A DNA stretch of 64,000 nucleotides from Eriocheir sinensis (Eukaryota > Arthropoda > Malacostraca > Decapoda > Varunidae): assembly GCF_024679095.1 (NCBI RefSeq), contig NW_026110806.1, forward strand, positions 338,501 through 402,500, given 5' to 3'. Each line of letters begins with the position of its first letter. Within the stretch, counting starts at the first letter, position 1. Positions 1 through 12,430 of this stretch are shown here, piece by piece. The notes beneath the pieces are model-generated. The model saw only the letters and a program-made list of their open reading frames with translations. It was not told the origin of the DNA and did not search any database. A program made the translations under genes and the position numbers.

Positions 1-3000
1 AAGAAAACATATCACACGACATTATATGGAAATGAAACATATCACACGACATTATATGGAAATGAAACATATCACACGACATTATATGGAAATGAAACAT
101 ATCACACGACATTATATGAAAAGAAAACATATCACACGACATTACATGAAAAGAAAACATATCACACGACATTATATGAAAAGAAAACATATCACACGAC
201 ATTACATGAAAAGAAAACATATCACACGACATTACATGAAAAGAAAACATATCACACGACATTATATGGAAAGAAAACATATCACACGACATTACATGAA
301 AAGAAAACATATCACACGACATTACATGAAAAGAAAACATATCACACGACATTATATGAAAAGAAAACATATCACACGACATTATATGAAAAGAAAACAT
401 ATCACACGACATTACATGAAAAGAAAACATATCACACGACATTACATGAAAAGAAAACATATCACACGACATTATATGGAAAGAAAACATATCACACGAC
501 ATTATATGAAAAAAAATATATCACAAGACATTATATGAAAAGAAAAATATCACCCGACATTACATGAAAAGAAAAAATATCACACGAAATTATATGTAAA
601 GAAAACATATCACACGACATTACATGAAAAGAAAACATATCACACGACATTATATGAAAAGAAAACATATCACACGACATTATATGAAAAGAAAACATAT
701 CACGATACATTATATGAAAAGAAAACATATCACACGACATTATATGAAAAGAAAACATATCACGACATTATATGAAAAGAAAACATATCACACGACATTA
801 TATGAAAGAAAACATATCACACGACATTATATGAAAGAAAACATATCACACGACATTATATGAAAAGAAAACATATCACACGACATTATATGGAAATGAA
901 ACATATCACACGACATTACATGAAAAGAAAACATATCACACGACATTACATGAAAAGAAAACATATCACACGACATTATATGAAAATAAAACATACTACA
1001 CGGCATTAAATGAAAATCAAACATATCACACGACATTACATGAAAAGAAAACATATCACACGACATTACATGAAAAGAAAACATATCACACGACATTATA
1101 TGAAAAGAAAACATATCACACGACATTATATGGAAATGAAACATATCACACGACATTATATGGAAAGAAAACATATCACACGACATTATATGGAAATGAA
1201 ACATATCACACGACATTATATGAAAAGAAAACATATCACACGACATTACATGAAAAGAAAACATATCACACGACATTATATGGAAATGAAACATATCACA
1301 CGACATTACATGGAAAGAAAACATATCACACGACATTACATGAAAAGAAAACATATCACACGACATTATATGGAAATGAAACATATCACACGACATTACA
1401 TGGAAAGAAAACATATCATACGACATTATATGAAAAGAAAACATATCACACGACATTACATGGAAAGAAAACATATCACACGACATTACATGGCAAGGAA
1501 ACATATCACACGACATTACATGAAAAGAAAACATATCACACGACATTACATGGAAAGAAAACATAACACGACATTATATGAAAAGAAAACATATCACACG
1601 ACATTACATGGAAAGAAAACATATCACACGACATTACATGGAAAGAAAACATATCACACGACATTACATGGAAAGAAAACATATCACACGACATTACATG
1701 GAAAGAAAACATCACACGACATTACATGAAAAGAAAACATATCACACGACATTACATGGAAAGAAAACATATCACACGACATTACATGGAAAGAAAACAT
1801 CACACGACATTACATGGAAAGAAAACATATCACACGACATTACATGGAAAGAAAACATATCACACGACATTACATGAAAAGAACACATATCACACGACAT
1901 TACATGGAAAGAAAACATCACACAACATTACATGAAAAGAAAACATATCACACGACATTATATGGAAAGAAAACATATCACGCGACATTACATGAAAAGA
2001 AAACATATCACACGACATTACATGGAAAGAAAACATCACACGACATTACATGTAAAGAAAACATATCACACGACATTACATGAAAAGAAAACATATCACA
2101 CGACATTATATGGAAAGAAAACATATCACACGACATTATATGAAAAGAAAACATATCACACGACATTACATGGAAAGAAAACATCACACGACATTACATG
2201 GAAAGAAAACATATCACACGACATTATATGAAAAGAAAACATATCACACGACATTATATGGAAAGAAAACATATCACACGACATTATATGGAAATAAAAC
2301 ATATCACACGACATTATATGAAAAGAAAACATATCACACGACATTACATGAAAAGAAAACATATCACACGACATTATATGGAAAGAAAACATATCACACG
2401 ACATTACATGGAAAGAAAACATATCACACAATATTACACGAAAAGAAAACATATCACAAACATTATATGGAAAAAAAAAACATCACACGACATTATATGG
2501 AAATGAAACATATCACACAACATTATATGAAAAGAAAATATATCACACGACATTACATGGAAAGAAAACATATCACACGACATTATATGAAAAGAAAACA
2601 TATCACACGACATTACATGGAAAGAAAACATATCACACGACATTATATGGAAATGAAACATATCACACGACATTATATGAAAAGAAAACATATCACACGA
2701 CATTATATGAAAAGAAAACATATCACACGACATTATATGGAAAGAAAACATATCACACGACATTACATGCAAAGAAAACATATCACACGACATTACATGG
2801 AAAGAAAACATATCACGACATTACATGAAAAGAAAACATATCACACGACATTACATGGAAAGAAAACATATCACACGACATTATATGAAAAGAAAACATA
2901 TCACACGACATTACATAGAAAGAAAACATATCACACGACATTATATGGAAAGAAAACATATCACACGACATTATATGGAAAGAAAACATATCACACGACA

Positions 3001-3832
3001 TTACATGGAAAGAAAACATATCACACGACATTATATGGAAATGAAACATATCACACGACATTATATGGAAAGAAAACATATCACACGACATTATATGAAA
3101 AGAAAACATATCACACGACATTACATGGAAAGAAAACATATCACACGACATTATATGGAAAGAAAACATATCACACGACATTACATGGAAAGAAAACATA
3201 TCACACGACATTATATGAAAAGAAAACATATCACACGACATTATATGGAAAGAAAAAATCACACGACATTACATGAAAAGAAAACATATCACACGACATT
3301 ACATGGAAAGAAAACATATCACACGACATTACATGAAAAGAAAACATATCACACGACATTACATGAAAAGAAAACATCACACGACATTACATGAAAAGAA
3401 AACATCACACGACATTACATGGAAAGAAAACATATCACACAACATTACATGGAAAGAAAACATCACACGACATTACATGGAAAGAAAACATATCACACGA
3501 CATTATATGGAAAGAAAACATATCACACGACATTATATGAAAATAAAACATATCACACGACATTATATAGAAATGAAACATATCAAACGACATTATATGG
3601 AAAGAAAACATATCACACGACATTAAATGAAAAGAAAACATATCACACGACATTATAAGGAAATGAAATATATCAAACGACATTATATGGAAAGAAAACA
3701 TATAACACGACATTATATGAAAAGAAAACATATCACACGACATTATATGAAAAGAAAACATATCACACGACATTATATGAAAATAAAACATATCACACGA
3801 CATTATATGAAAATAAAACATATCACACGACA
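1..3832. repeat. 30-bp minisatellite array, about 127 units
   Basis: Head-to-tail 30-bp units fill the window from its first base, so the array runs off the left edge. On the plus strand a unit reads MKRKHITRHY or MERKHITRHY; on the minus strand MFSFHVMSCD. The commonest variation is atgaaaag, atggaaag or atggaaat at the unit start and C/T in 'attaYatg'. Scattered 28-bp units (lost 'at' in 'acatatcac', for example near 1707, 1797, 1915, 2031 and 2181) shift the frame, so the open frames of up to 398 codons are frame-hopping artefacts and not a protein. The array ends abruptly at the first 24-bp unit. Confidence 0.97.
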
Positions 3833-6588
3833 TATCCCTCCCTCGTCGTGGCTGCTGCTCCCTCCGTCGTCGTGGCTGCTGCTCCCTCCGTCGTCGTGGC
3901 TTCTGCTCCCTCCCTCGTCGTGGCTGCTGCTCCCTCCCTCGTCGTGGCTGCTGCTCCCTCCGTCGTCGTGGCTGCTGCTCCCTCCGTCGTCGTGGCTGCT
4001 GCTCCCTCCCTCGTCGTGGCTGCTCCCTCCCTCGTCGTGGCTGCTGCTCCCTCCCTCGTCGTGGCTGCTGCTCCCTCCCTCGTCGTGGCTGCTGCTCCCT
4101 CCGTCGTCGTGGCTGCTGCTCCCTCCGTCGTCGTGGCTGCTGCTCCCTCCCTCGTCGTGGCTGCTGTTCCCTCCCTCGTCGTGGCTGCTGCTCCCTCCGT
4201 CGTCGTGGCTGCTGTTCCCTCCCTCGTCGTGGCTGCTGCTCCCTCCGTCGTCGTGGCTGCTGCTCCCTCCCTCGTCGTGGCTGCTGCTCCCTCCCTCGTC
4301 GTGGCTGCTGCTCCCTCCCTCGTCGTGGCTGCTGCTCCCTCCGTCGTCGTGGCTGCTGCTCCCTCCCTCGTCGTGGCTGCTGCTCCCTCCCTCGTCGTGG
4401 CTGCTGCTCCCTCCCTCGTCGTGGCTGCTCCCTCCCTCGTCGTGGCTGCTGCTCCCTCCCTCGTCGTCGTGGCTGCTGCTCCCTCCCTCGTCGTGGCTGC
4501 TGCTCCCTCCCTCGTCGTGGCTGCTGCTCCCTCCCTCGTCGTGGCTGCTGCTCCCTCCCTCGTCGTGGCTGCTGCTCCCTCCCTCGTCGTGGCTGCTGCT
4601 TCCTCCCTCGTCGTGGCTGCTGCTCCCTCCCTCGTCGTGGCTGCTGCTCCCTCCCTCGTCGTGGCTGCTGCTCCCTCCCTCGTCGTGGCTGCTGCTCCCT
4701 CCCTCGTCGTGGCTGCTGCTCCCTCCCTCGTCGTGGCTGCTGCTCCCTTCCTCGTCGTGGCTGCTGCTCCCTCCCTCGTCGTGGCTGCTGCTCCCTCCCT
4801 CGTCGTGGCTGCTGCTCCCTCCCTCGTCGTGGCTGCTGCTCCTTCCCTCGTCGTGGCTGCTGCTCCCTCCCTCGTCGTGGCTGCTGCTCCCTCCCTCGTC
4901 GTGGCTGCTGCTCCCTCCCTCGTCGTGGCTGCTGGTCCCTCCCTCGTCGTGGCTGCTGTTCCCTCCCTCGTCGTGGCTGCTGTTCCCTCCCTCGTCGTGG
5001 CTGCTGTTCCCTCCCTCGTCGTGGCTGCTGCTCCCTCCCTCGTCGTGGCTGCTGCTCCCTCCCTCGTCGTGGCTGCTGCTCCTCCCTCGTCGTGGCTGCT
5101 GTTCCCTCACTCGTCGTGGCTGCTGCTCCTCCCTCGTGGCTGCGGCTCCCTCCGTCGGCGTGGCTTCTGCTCCTCCCTCGTCGTGGCTGCTGTTCTCCTC
5201 GTCGTTGCTGCTGCTCCCTCCGTCGTCGTGGCTGCTGCTCCCTCCGTCGTCGTGGCTGCTGCTCCCTCCGTCGTCGTGGCTGCTGCTCCCTCCCTCGTCG
5301 TGGCTGCTCCCTCCCTCGTCGTGGCTGCTGCTCCCTCCGTCATCGTGGCTGCTGCTCCCTCCCTCATCATGCTGCTCCCTCCCGCCGTCGCTGCTGCTCC
5401 CTCCGTCGTCGTGGCTGCTGCTCCCTCCCTCGTCGTGGCTGCTGCTCCCTCCCTCGTCGTGGCTGCTGCTGCCTCCGTCGTCGTGGCTGCTGCTTCCTCC
5501 TCATCGTGCTGCTGCTCCCTCCGTCGTCGTGGCTGCTGCTCCCTCCTACGTCGTGGCTGCTGCTCCTTCCGTCGTCGTGGCTGCTGCTCCCTCCCTCGTC
5601 GTGGCTGCTGCTCCCTCCGTCGTCGTGGCTGCTGCTCCCTCCGTCGTCGTGGCTGCTTCCTCCATCGTGGCGGCTGCTCCCTCCCTCGTCGTGGCTGCTG
5701 CTCCCTCCGTCGTCGTGGCTGCTGCTCCCTCCCTCGTCGTGGCTGCTGCTCCCTCGCTCGTCGTGGCTGCTGCTCCTCCGTCGTCGTAGCTGCTGCTCCT
5801 CCCTCGTCGTGGCTGCTGCTCCCTCCTCGTCGTGGCTGCTGCTCCCTCCTCGTCGTGGCTGCTCCTCCCTCCCCTGTCGTCCCTGCTGCTCCCTCCCTCG
5901 TCGTGGCTGCTGCTCCTCCGTCGTCGTTGCTGCTGCTCCCTCCGTCGTCGTGGCTGCTGCTCCCTCCGTCGTCGTGGCTGCTGCTCCCCCCCTCGTCTGC
6001 TGCTCCCTCCGTCGTCGTGGCTGCTGCTCCTCTTCGTCGTCGTGGCTGCTGCTCCTCCTCTTCGTCGTGGCTGCTGCTCCCTCCTCGTGTCTGCTGCTCC
6101 CTCCCTCGTCGTGGCTGCTGCTTCCCTCCTCGTCGTGGCTGCTGCTCCTTCGTCTTCGTCGTCTTCTTCTTCGTCTTCTGCTCCTCCGTCGTCGTCTGCT
6201 GCTCCCTCCTCTTCGTGGCTGCTGCTCCCTCCCTCGTCGTGTCTGCTCCCTCCCTCGTCGTGGCTTCTTGCTCGTCGTCTTTTCGTCGTCTGCTCTTCGT
6301 CGTCGTCTGCTGCTCCTCCCTCGTCGTCTTTTCGCTGTTCCTCCGTCGTCGTGGCTGCTGCTCCCTCCTCGTCGTCTTTTGCTCTTCTCCTTCGTCGTTC
6401 TGCTGCTTCCTCCTTCGTCGTCGTGGCTGCTTCCCTCCTCGTCGTCTTTTGCTTCTTCTCCGTCGTCTCTTCGTCTTCCCTCCTTCGTCGTTTGCTGCTC
6501 CCTCCTTCGTCGTGGCTGCTGCTCCTCCTCGTCGTCTTTTTGCTGCTCCTCCGTCGTCGTGCTTGCTCCTCCTCGTCGTTCGTCGTTT
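3833..6588. repeat. 24-bp minisatellite array, homogeneous then decaying
   Basis: Tandem 24-bp units with core ctcgtcgtggctgctgct. They read AAAPSLVV or PPSSWLLL on the plus strand and SSSHDEGG on the minus strand. From 3833 to about 5080 units are almost identical, differing mainly by C/G in 'ccctcc(c/g)tcgtcg', with a few 21- or 27-bp units. From 5081 to 6588 they become shorter, lose parts and drift. Open frames of 991, 720, 702 and 435 codons overlap here in several frames on both strands, as expected of a stop-free repeat. I do not call a protein. Confidence 0.95.
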
Positions 6589-7330
6589 TTGCTCTGGTCG
6601 AGTTGGTTTGTATTTTTGCTTTTCGTTTTTTTTGCTCTGGTCGAGTTGGTTTGTATTTTTTTTTCTTTTTTTTTTTTTTTTGTCTGGTGGAGTTGGGTTG
6701 TTTTTTTGGTTTATCTTTTTTTTTGCTCTGGTCGAGTTGGTTTGTATTTTTTTATCTATTTTTCTTTTTGGCTCTGGTCGAGTTGGTTTGTATTTTTTTA
6801 TTTTTTTTTTTTTGCTCTGGTAGAGTTAGTTTGTATTTTTTTTTTTTTTTTGCTCTGGTCGAGTTGGTTTGTATTTATTTTTTTTTGCTCTGGTCGAGTT
6901 GGTTTGTATTTTTTTTTTTTATATTTTTTTTTCTGCTCTGGTCGAGTTGGTTTGTATTTTTTTTTTTTTGCTCTGGTCGAGTTGGTTTGTATTTTTTGTT
7001 TTATCTTTTTTTTTTTTTTTGCTCTGGTCGAGTTGGTTTGTATTTTTTTGTTTTATCTATTTTTTTTTTTGCTCTGGTCGAGTTGGTTTGTATTTTTTTG
7101 TTTTATCTATTTTTTTTCTTTTTTGCTCTGGTCGAGTTGGTTTGTATTTTTTTTCTTTTTTTTTGCTCTGGTCGAGTTGGTTTGTATTTTTTTGTTTTAG
7201 CTTTTTTTTTTTGCTCTGGACGAGTTGGTTTTTATTTTATTCTATTTTTTTTGCTCTGGTCGAGTTGGTTTGTATTTTTTTGTTTTATCTTTTTTTTCTT
7301 TTTTGCTCTGGTCGAGTTTATTTTTAATTT
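6589..7330. repeat. About 44-bp repeat with variable poly-T spacers, about 17 units
   Basis: Each unit has a conserved core beginning gctctggtcgagttggtttg followed by a T-rich spacer of very variable length. Cores start near 6590, 6630, 6725, 6772, 6852, 6887, 6935, 6970, 7021, 7071, 7122, 7164, 7213, 7251 and 7303, with two diverged ones near 6683 and 6814. It follows directly on the decayed end of the 24-bp array. Confidence 0.92.
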
Positions 7331-7920
7331 TATTTTTTTATTTTTTTCTCTGGTATTTTTTTTATATATATTTTCTTTAACTTTTTTTTATTACTCTTTC
7401 TTTGTCTTGGTGCTGAGTCGATTATTTTTGTCTCTTTTTAGTGTTTTACATTTTTTTGGATTTTTTATGTTTCGTGTTTGGTTGTGAGTTGATTTTTTCT
7501 AAATGTTTAACATTTTTTTTTTTTTATACTGTGCTTTTCTATTTTTGGTGCTCTTCTTTTTACCATGCCGGGAAGGGGCACGCTGGAAACTCCTACATGG
7601 CTTCGAGGCCCCGCTCATGCTGCTGAAGGCGTGAAGCGCCTTTTCCTGAAGGGACCGCCACCCTTAGTGCCGGGAACTCAGACAGAGCACGACACCGCTC
7701 TGTTTCCCGTCTTCGTGCGGCGCGTATTGTTACCACTGTTGAGGTTTAGCGCCTCACCTCTGACTGCCGACGGCGTTTTGGGGAGCTTATATTTTTTACT
7801 GCTCCCGCTCCTTCCTGTACCACGAGGCGATCAGGGATGCCGCTCGCCCCCATGGCTGAGCAAAGCGACCCCCGAGGCTCTTGGTTCCGGTGATTGGGTG
7901 GGCCATTCCTCTCTCTGGTA
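7331..7920. other. T-rich tract then unassigned GC-richer sequence
   Basis: 7331-7560 is T-rich low-complexity sequence. 7561-7920 is non-repetitive and GC-richer. It holds a 133-codon plus-strand open frame (7565-7966) that I cannot assign and that overlaps a dispersed repeat at its end, so I do not call it a gene. Confidence 0.5.
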
Positions 7921-8020
7921 TTTACACATAGGGCTCGATTCAACACATCACCTCGGATTCGAGTAAGCCGTTTTGGGGACCTTGGAGTTGACATTGCACC
8001 CCCCCGAGTCTAGAGCTGGT
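7921..8020 (-). repeat. Dispersed repeat, copy A
   Basis: About 100 bp match the segment at 31960-32055. Shared landmarks are 'cacatcacctcgg', 'gccgtttt', 'gagttgacattgca' and 'tctagagctagttg' (here 'tctagagctggttg'). The copies are collinear and clearly diverged. Orientation is arbitrary; both contain a short minus-strand open frame beginning MST. An ancient non-autonomous transposon is likely, family unknown. Confidence 0.6.
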
Positions 8021-8079
8021 TGACCGCGCGGGCCGTGACAACACACACAGAATGATGGTGATGCCGCACAATGTAGAAC

Positions 8080-8215
<136 letters not shown>

Positions 8216-8268
8216 GCCACATCCACTCACTTGCTTGTCTTTTCGCTTGCTTGCGTGTGCTGCTCACA

Positions 8269-9520
<1,252 letters not shown>

Positions 9521-9809
9521 GACAGAAAGAGATAATGAAAAAAAAAAAAAACGAACAGCTGTGTTGGGGTTGAGAAGGGCACACCTACAAGGTCAGGAAG
9601 AGGAGGAAGAGGGGAAAAAGGAAGAAGGAAATGAAGAGAAAGAATCACGAGGGAAGAGACAAGACGGGGAGGAGGAGAGGGAAAAGAAAAATAGAATGAA
9701 AAGAAAAAATGAGAGGAGGATAATGAGAGAAAATCGAATGGAGGGAGATGAACATTTGATAATAATGATGCGGTTGACTTAGATAACATAACTAATTAGA
9801 TGAGATTTT

Positions 9810-10448
<639 letters not shown>

Positions 10449-10452
<4 letters not shown>

Positions 10453-10505
10453 GCCAGATTTAGAGTTGTGGGGGCCCTGGGCACAGCATGTTGTGGGGGC
10501 CCAAT
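10449..10505 (+). mobile_element. Possible hAT-like transposon terminus
   Basis: The sequence 'cagggccagatttagag' followed by 'gggggccctgggcac' resembles inverted-repeat ends of some hAT-family DNA transposons. I find no matching opposite terminus or target-site duplication, so this is a resemblance only. From 10506 to 10733 I see nothing else. Confidence 0.2.
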
Positions 10506-10733
10506 TTTCAGTCTGTTAAATGTATTGGGGGGTGGGCAGTGAGCGAAATTTAAGCGATTTGGTTCAGTTGAGAGGGCTAGGGGGCGTTGTATTGGAATAT
10601 TGTGAAATAATATAATAATACGTTGTATTTATATAATTCATAGCGCACACAGAGCCAGTAGAATAAATTAATTAACCCTTAAAACTAGAGGCTACTGTCA
10701 AGTGATCATGTCACCCTACCCCACCCAGTACAA

Positions 10734-12003
10734 ATGACTAAGATCGAGGAAAACACATAAGTTTTGTGTTTCGTTTGTGAGGATTTCACAGGCGAGAGGT
10801 GGATTGGATGCTCCTTGTGTCCTGAATGGTGTCATGTGGAGTGTGCTCATTTGTCTGGAATTAAGCAACATACATAAAATTAACTGCATTTGCACCCCAT
10901 GCCTCCATAACGCATCTCTGGCTACCAGCATTGTGGTAAAAATGGATGAATTCAACCAAGAATTATCTAAAGATATATCTAGTGTTAGGGATCGATGAGG
11001 TTGAAGCAAGGGCTGAGAAGGTGCAGGAGGAGCTGGGATCAGTTGCTGACGCGGTTCGTGCAGACAAGGCAAATCTTAGTTGGGCTGAGGTGGCGAAGAG
11101 AGACAGGGAAGTCAGGAAGAATCTCTTGTTGTGGAAGCTTCTAACCAGGAAAAGAAGGCAACAGATATGAAGGATGAAGTCTCCCAGTCATTGGATTGCA
11201 TTCACACAACTGATTCAAGATTCACAAATGGAGGTAATATTGTCATGAACTCTGACAATGAGAACACAAGGGATGAGGCTGCTCAACAATTGGAGTCTTA
11301 TTACCAAGAGTGTTGGAAAGATGAAACCAGAGATAATGACATGCAATGTTGAAAATGAGGAGTCCAAGGAAAAAATAAAGGAGGCCATCTTAGACCGCAA
11401 TGAGTTCTTACACACAATTGAGGGTGTTGAGAATAAGATTGAGCTGTTTTTTAGTAAGCCTGCAGCTGCCGGCACAATGCACTACATTCTGAGGTGTGAT
11501 CCAACTGTGAGAGAGCTGACTCACAAGAATCATGACAAGTTGAAATTAGAATGGAGATTATAAACAGGGAGAGACAGATTCCGTGCAATTAGATGCTATC
11601 ATTGTCAGAGATACGGCCATTTTGAGGTCAACTGTACTGTTAAGAGCAATGGAAAGGCCCAAAAATGTTTCAAATGCACTGACGATCACAAATCGAAGGA
11701 TTGCGTTGAAGGATTGTGTGAGGTACAATAATCCTGAAATCAACCACTCAGTGAATGACCAGTGTTGTGTAGTACTTCAAACCGAAATCGAGAGAATTCG
11801 TAACATTACCGATCATGGCTATTAATTAGTGTTTGTACTCAAAGACAAATTGTGTGTTAAATGTTCAGTGTGTTGGAAATAATTTAGTGTGAACCCAAAC
11901 ACGGCCAAGTGACTTTGATGCAGTGCAGTGCAGAGCAGTGCAGAGCACTGCACCAGCAGCGTATCGGGGCCTTAAACATCATCAACGGAAACGGTAAACG
12001 GAA
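10734..12003 (+). pseudogene. PHD-CCHC ORF1 of a non-LTR retrotransposon, ORF1-only copy A
   Basis: Remnant of a LINE ORF1, a nucleic-acid-binding Gag-like protein. From the ATG at 10734 one frame gives eight codons, a stop (10758), then a PHD-type finger with C-x2-C, 'WIGCSLC' and 'WCHVEC', interrupted by a second stop and a frameshift before 'CTPC'. A Lys/Glu-rich region predicted to coil follows ('KMDEFNQELSKDI'), then a conserved block near 'MHYILRCDPTVREL' and a CCHC knuckle 'CYHCQRYGHFEVNC' near 11595-11640. Several frameshifts break it. No endonuclease or reverse transcriptase follows: after the ORF1 end near 11824 the sequence goes through about 175 bp to a short repeated tail (cggaaa-cggtaaa-cggaaaa) at 11986-12003. 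The element at 42753-44176 has the same plan. PHD fingers are known in ORF1 of CR1-like LINEs; the exact clade is uncertain. Confidence 0.75.
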
Positions 12004-12430
12004 AAGAGAGAAGAGTGATTGAAATAATGAGAAAAAAAAAACAAAAATCGAATAAGTCAAAATGAGAAAAAAAAAATAAAGAAAGACACTATGAAAGAGA
12101 GATTCTAAGAAAAATAAAAAGGAGGAAAAATACAAATTAAGAAAGGGGGGGAAGAAGGAAGGAATGAAGGAAGGAGAATAAGATAGTTAATGGGATAAAT
12201 AATTTAAGGAAGAATATTTAGAAAAGAAGACATGGGAATATGAATAACGTTCAAAGGAATGATGAAGAAAGAGAGGGAGAACAAAATATAGGTCACGACT
12301 ATTTCATGAACTAGTCTATAAGAGATAACTAAAACGATGAATAACTGTGAGGTAAAGACAGCAAGGCGATGAAAACAGGGATTTGTATATCATGACGTAG
12401 AGAGAAATGAGGAACAGCAGAGAGGATTAA
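12004..12430. other. A-rich low-complexity spacer
   Basis: Runs of A and GA, no gene seen. It leads into the first recognisable 36-bp units. Confidence 0.6.

Noticed and set aside
26..3626. Basic repeat protein MKRKHITRHY, up to 398 codons
   Set aside because: 28-bp units break the frame repeatedly and the opposite strand is equally open.
3627..6823. Open frames of 720 and 991 codons across the 24-bp array
   Set aside because: Two frames of the same minisatellite are open at once; the peptides are pure repeat translations.
6589..7487. Phenylalanine-rich membrane-like proteins
   Set aside because: Translation of poly-T spacers; no conserved frame.
7565..7966. 133-codon plus-strand frame
   Set aside because: No motif, no splice or poly(A) support, and its end lies in a dispersed repeat.
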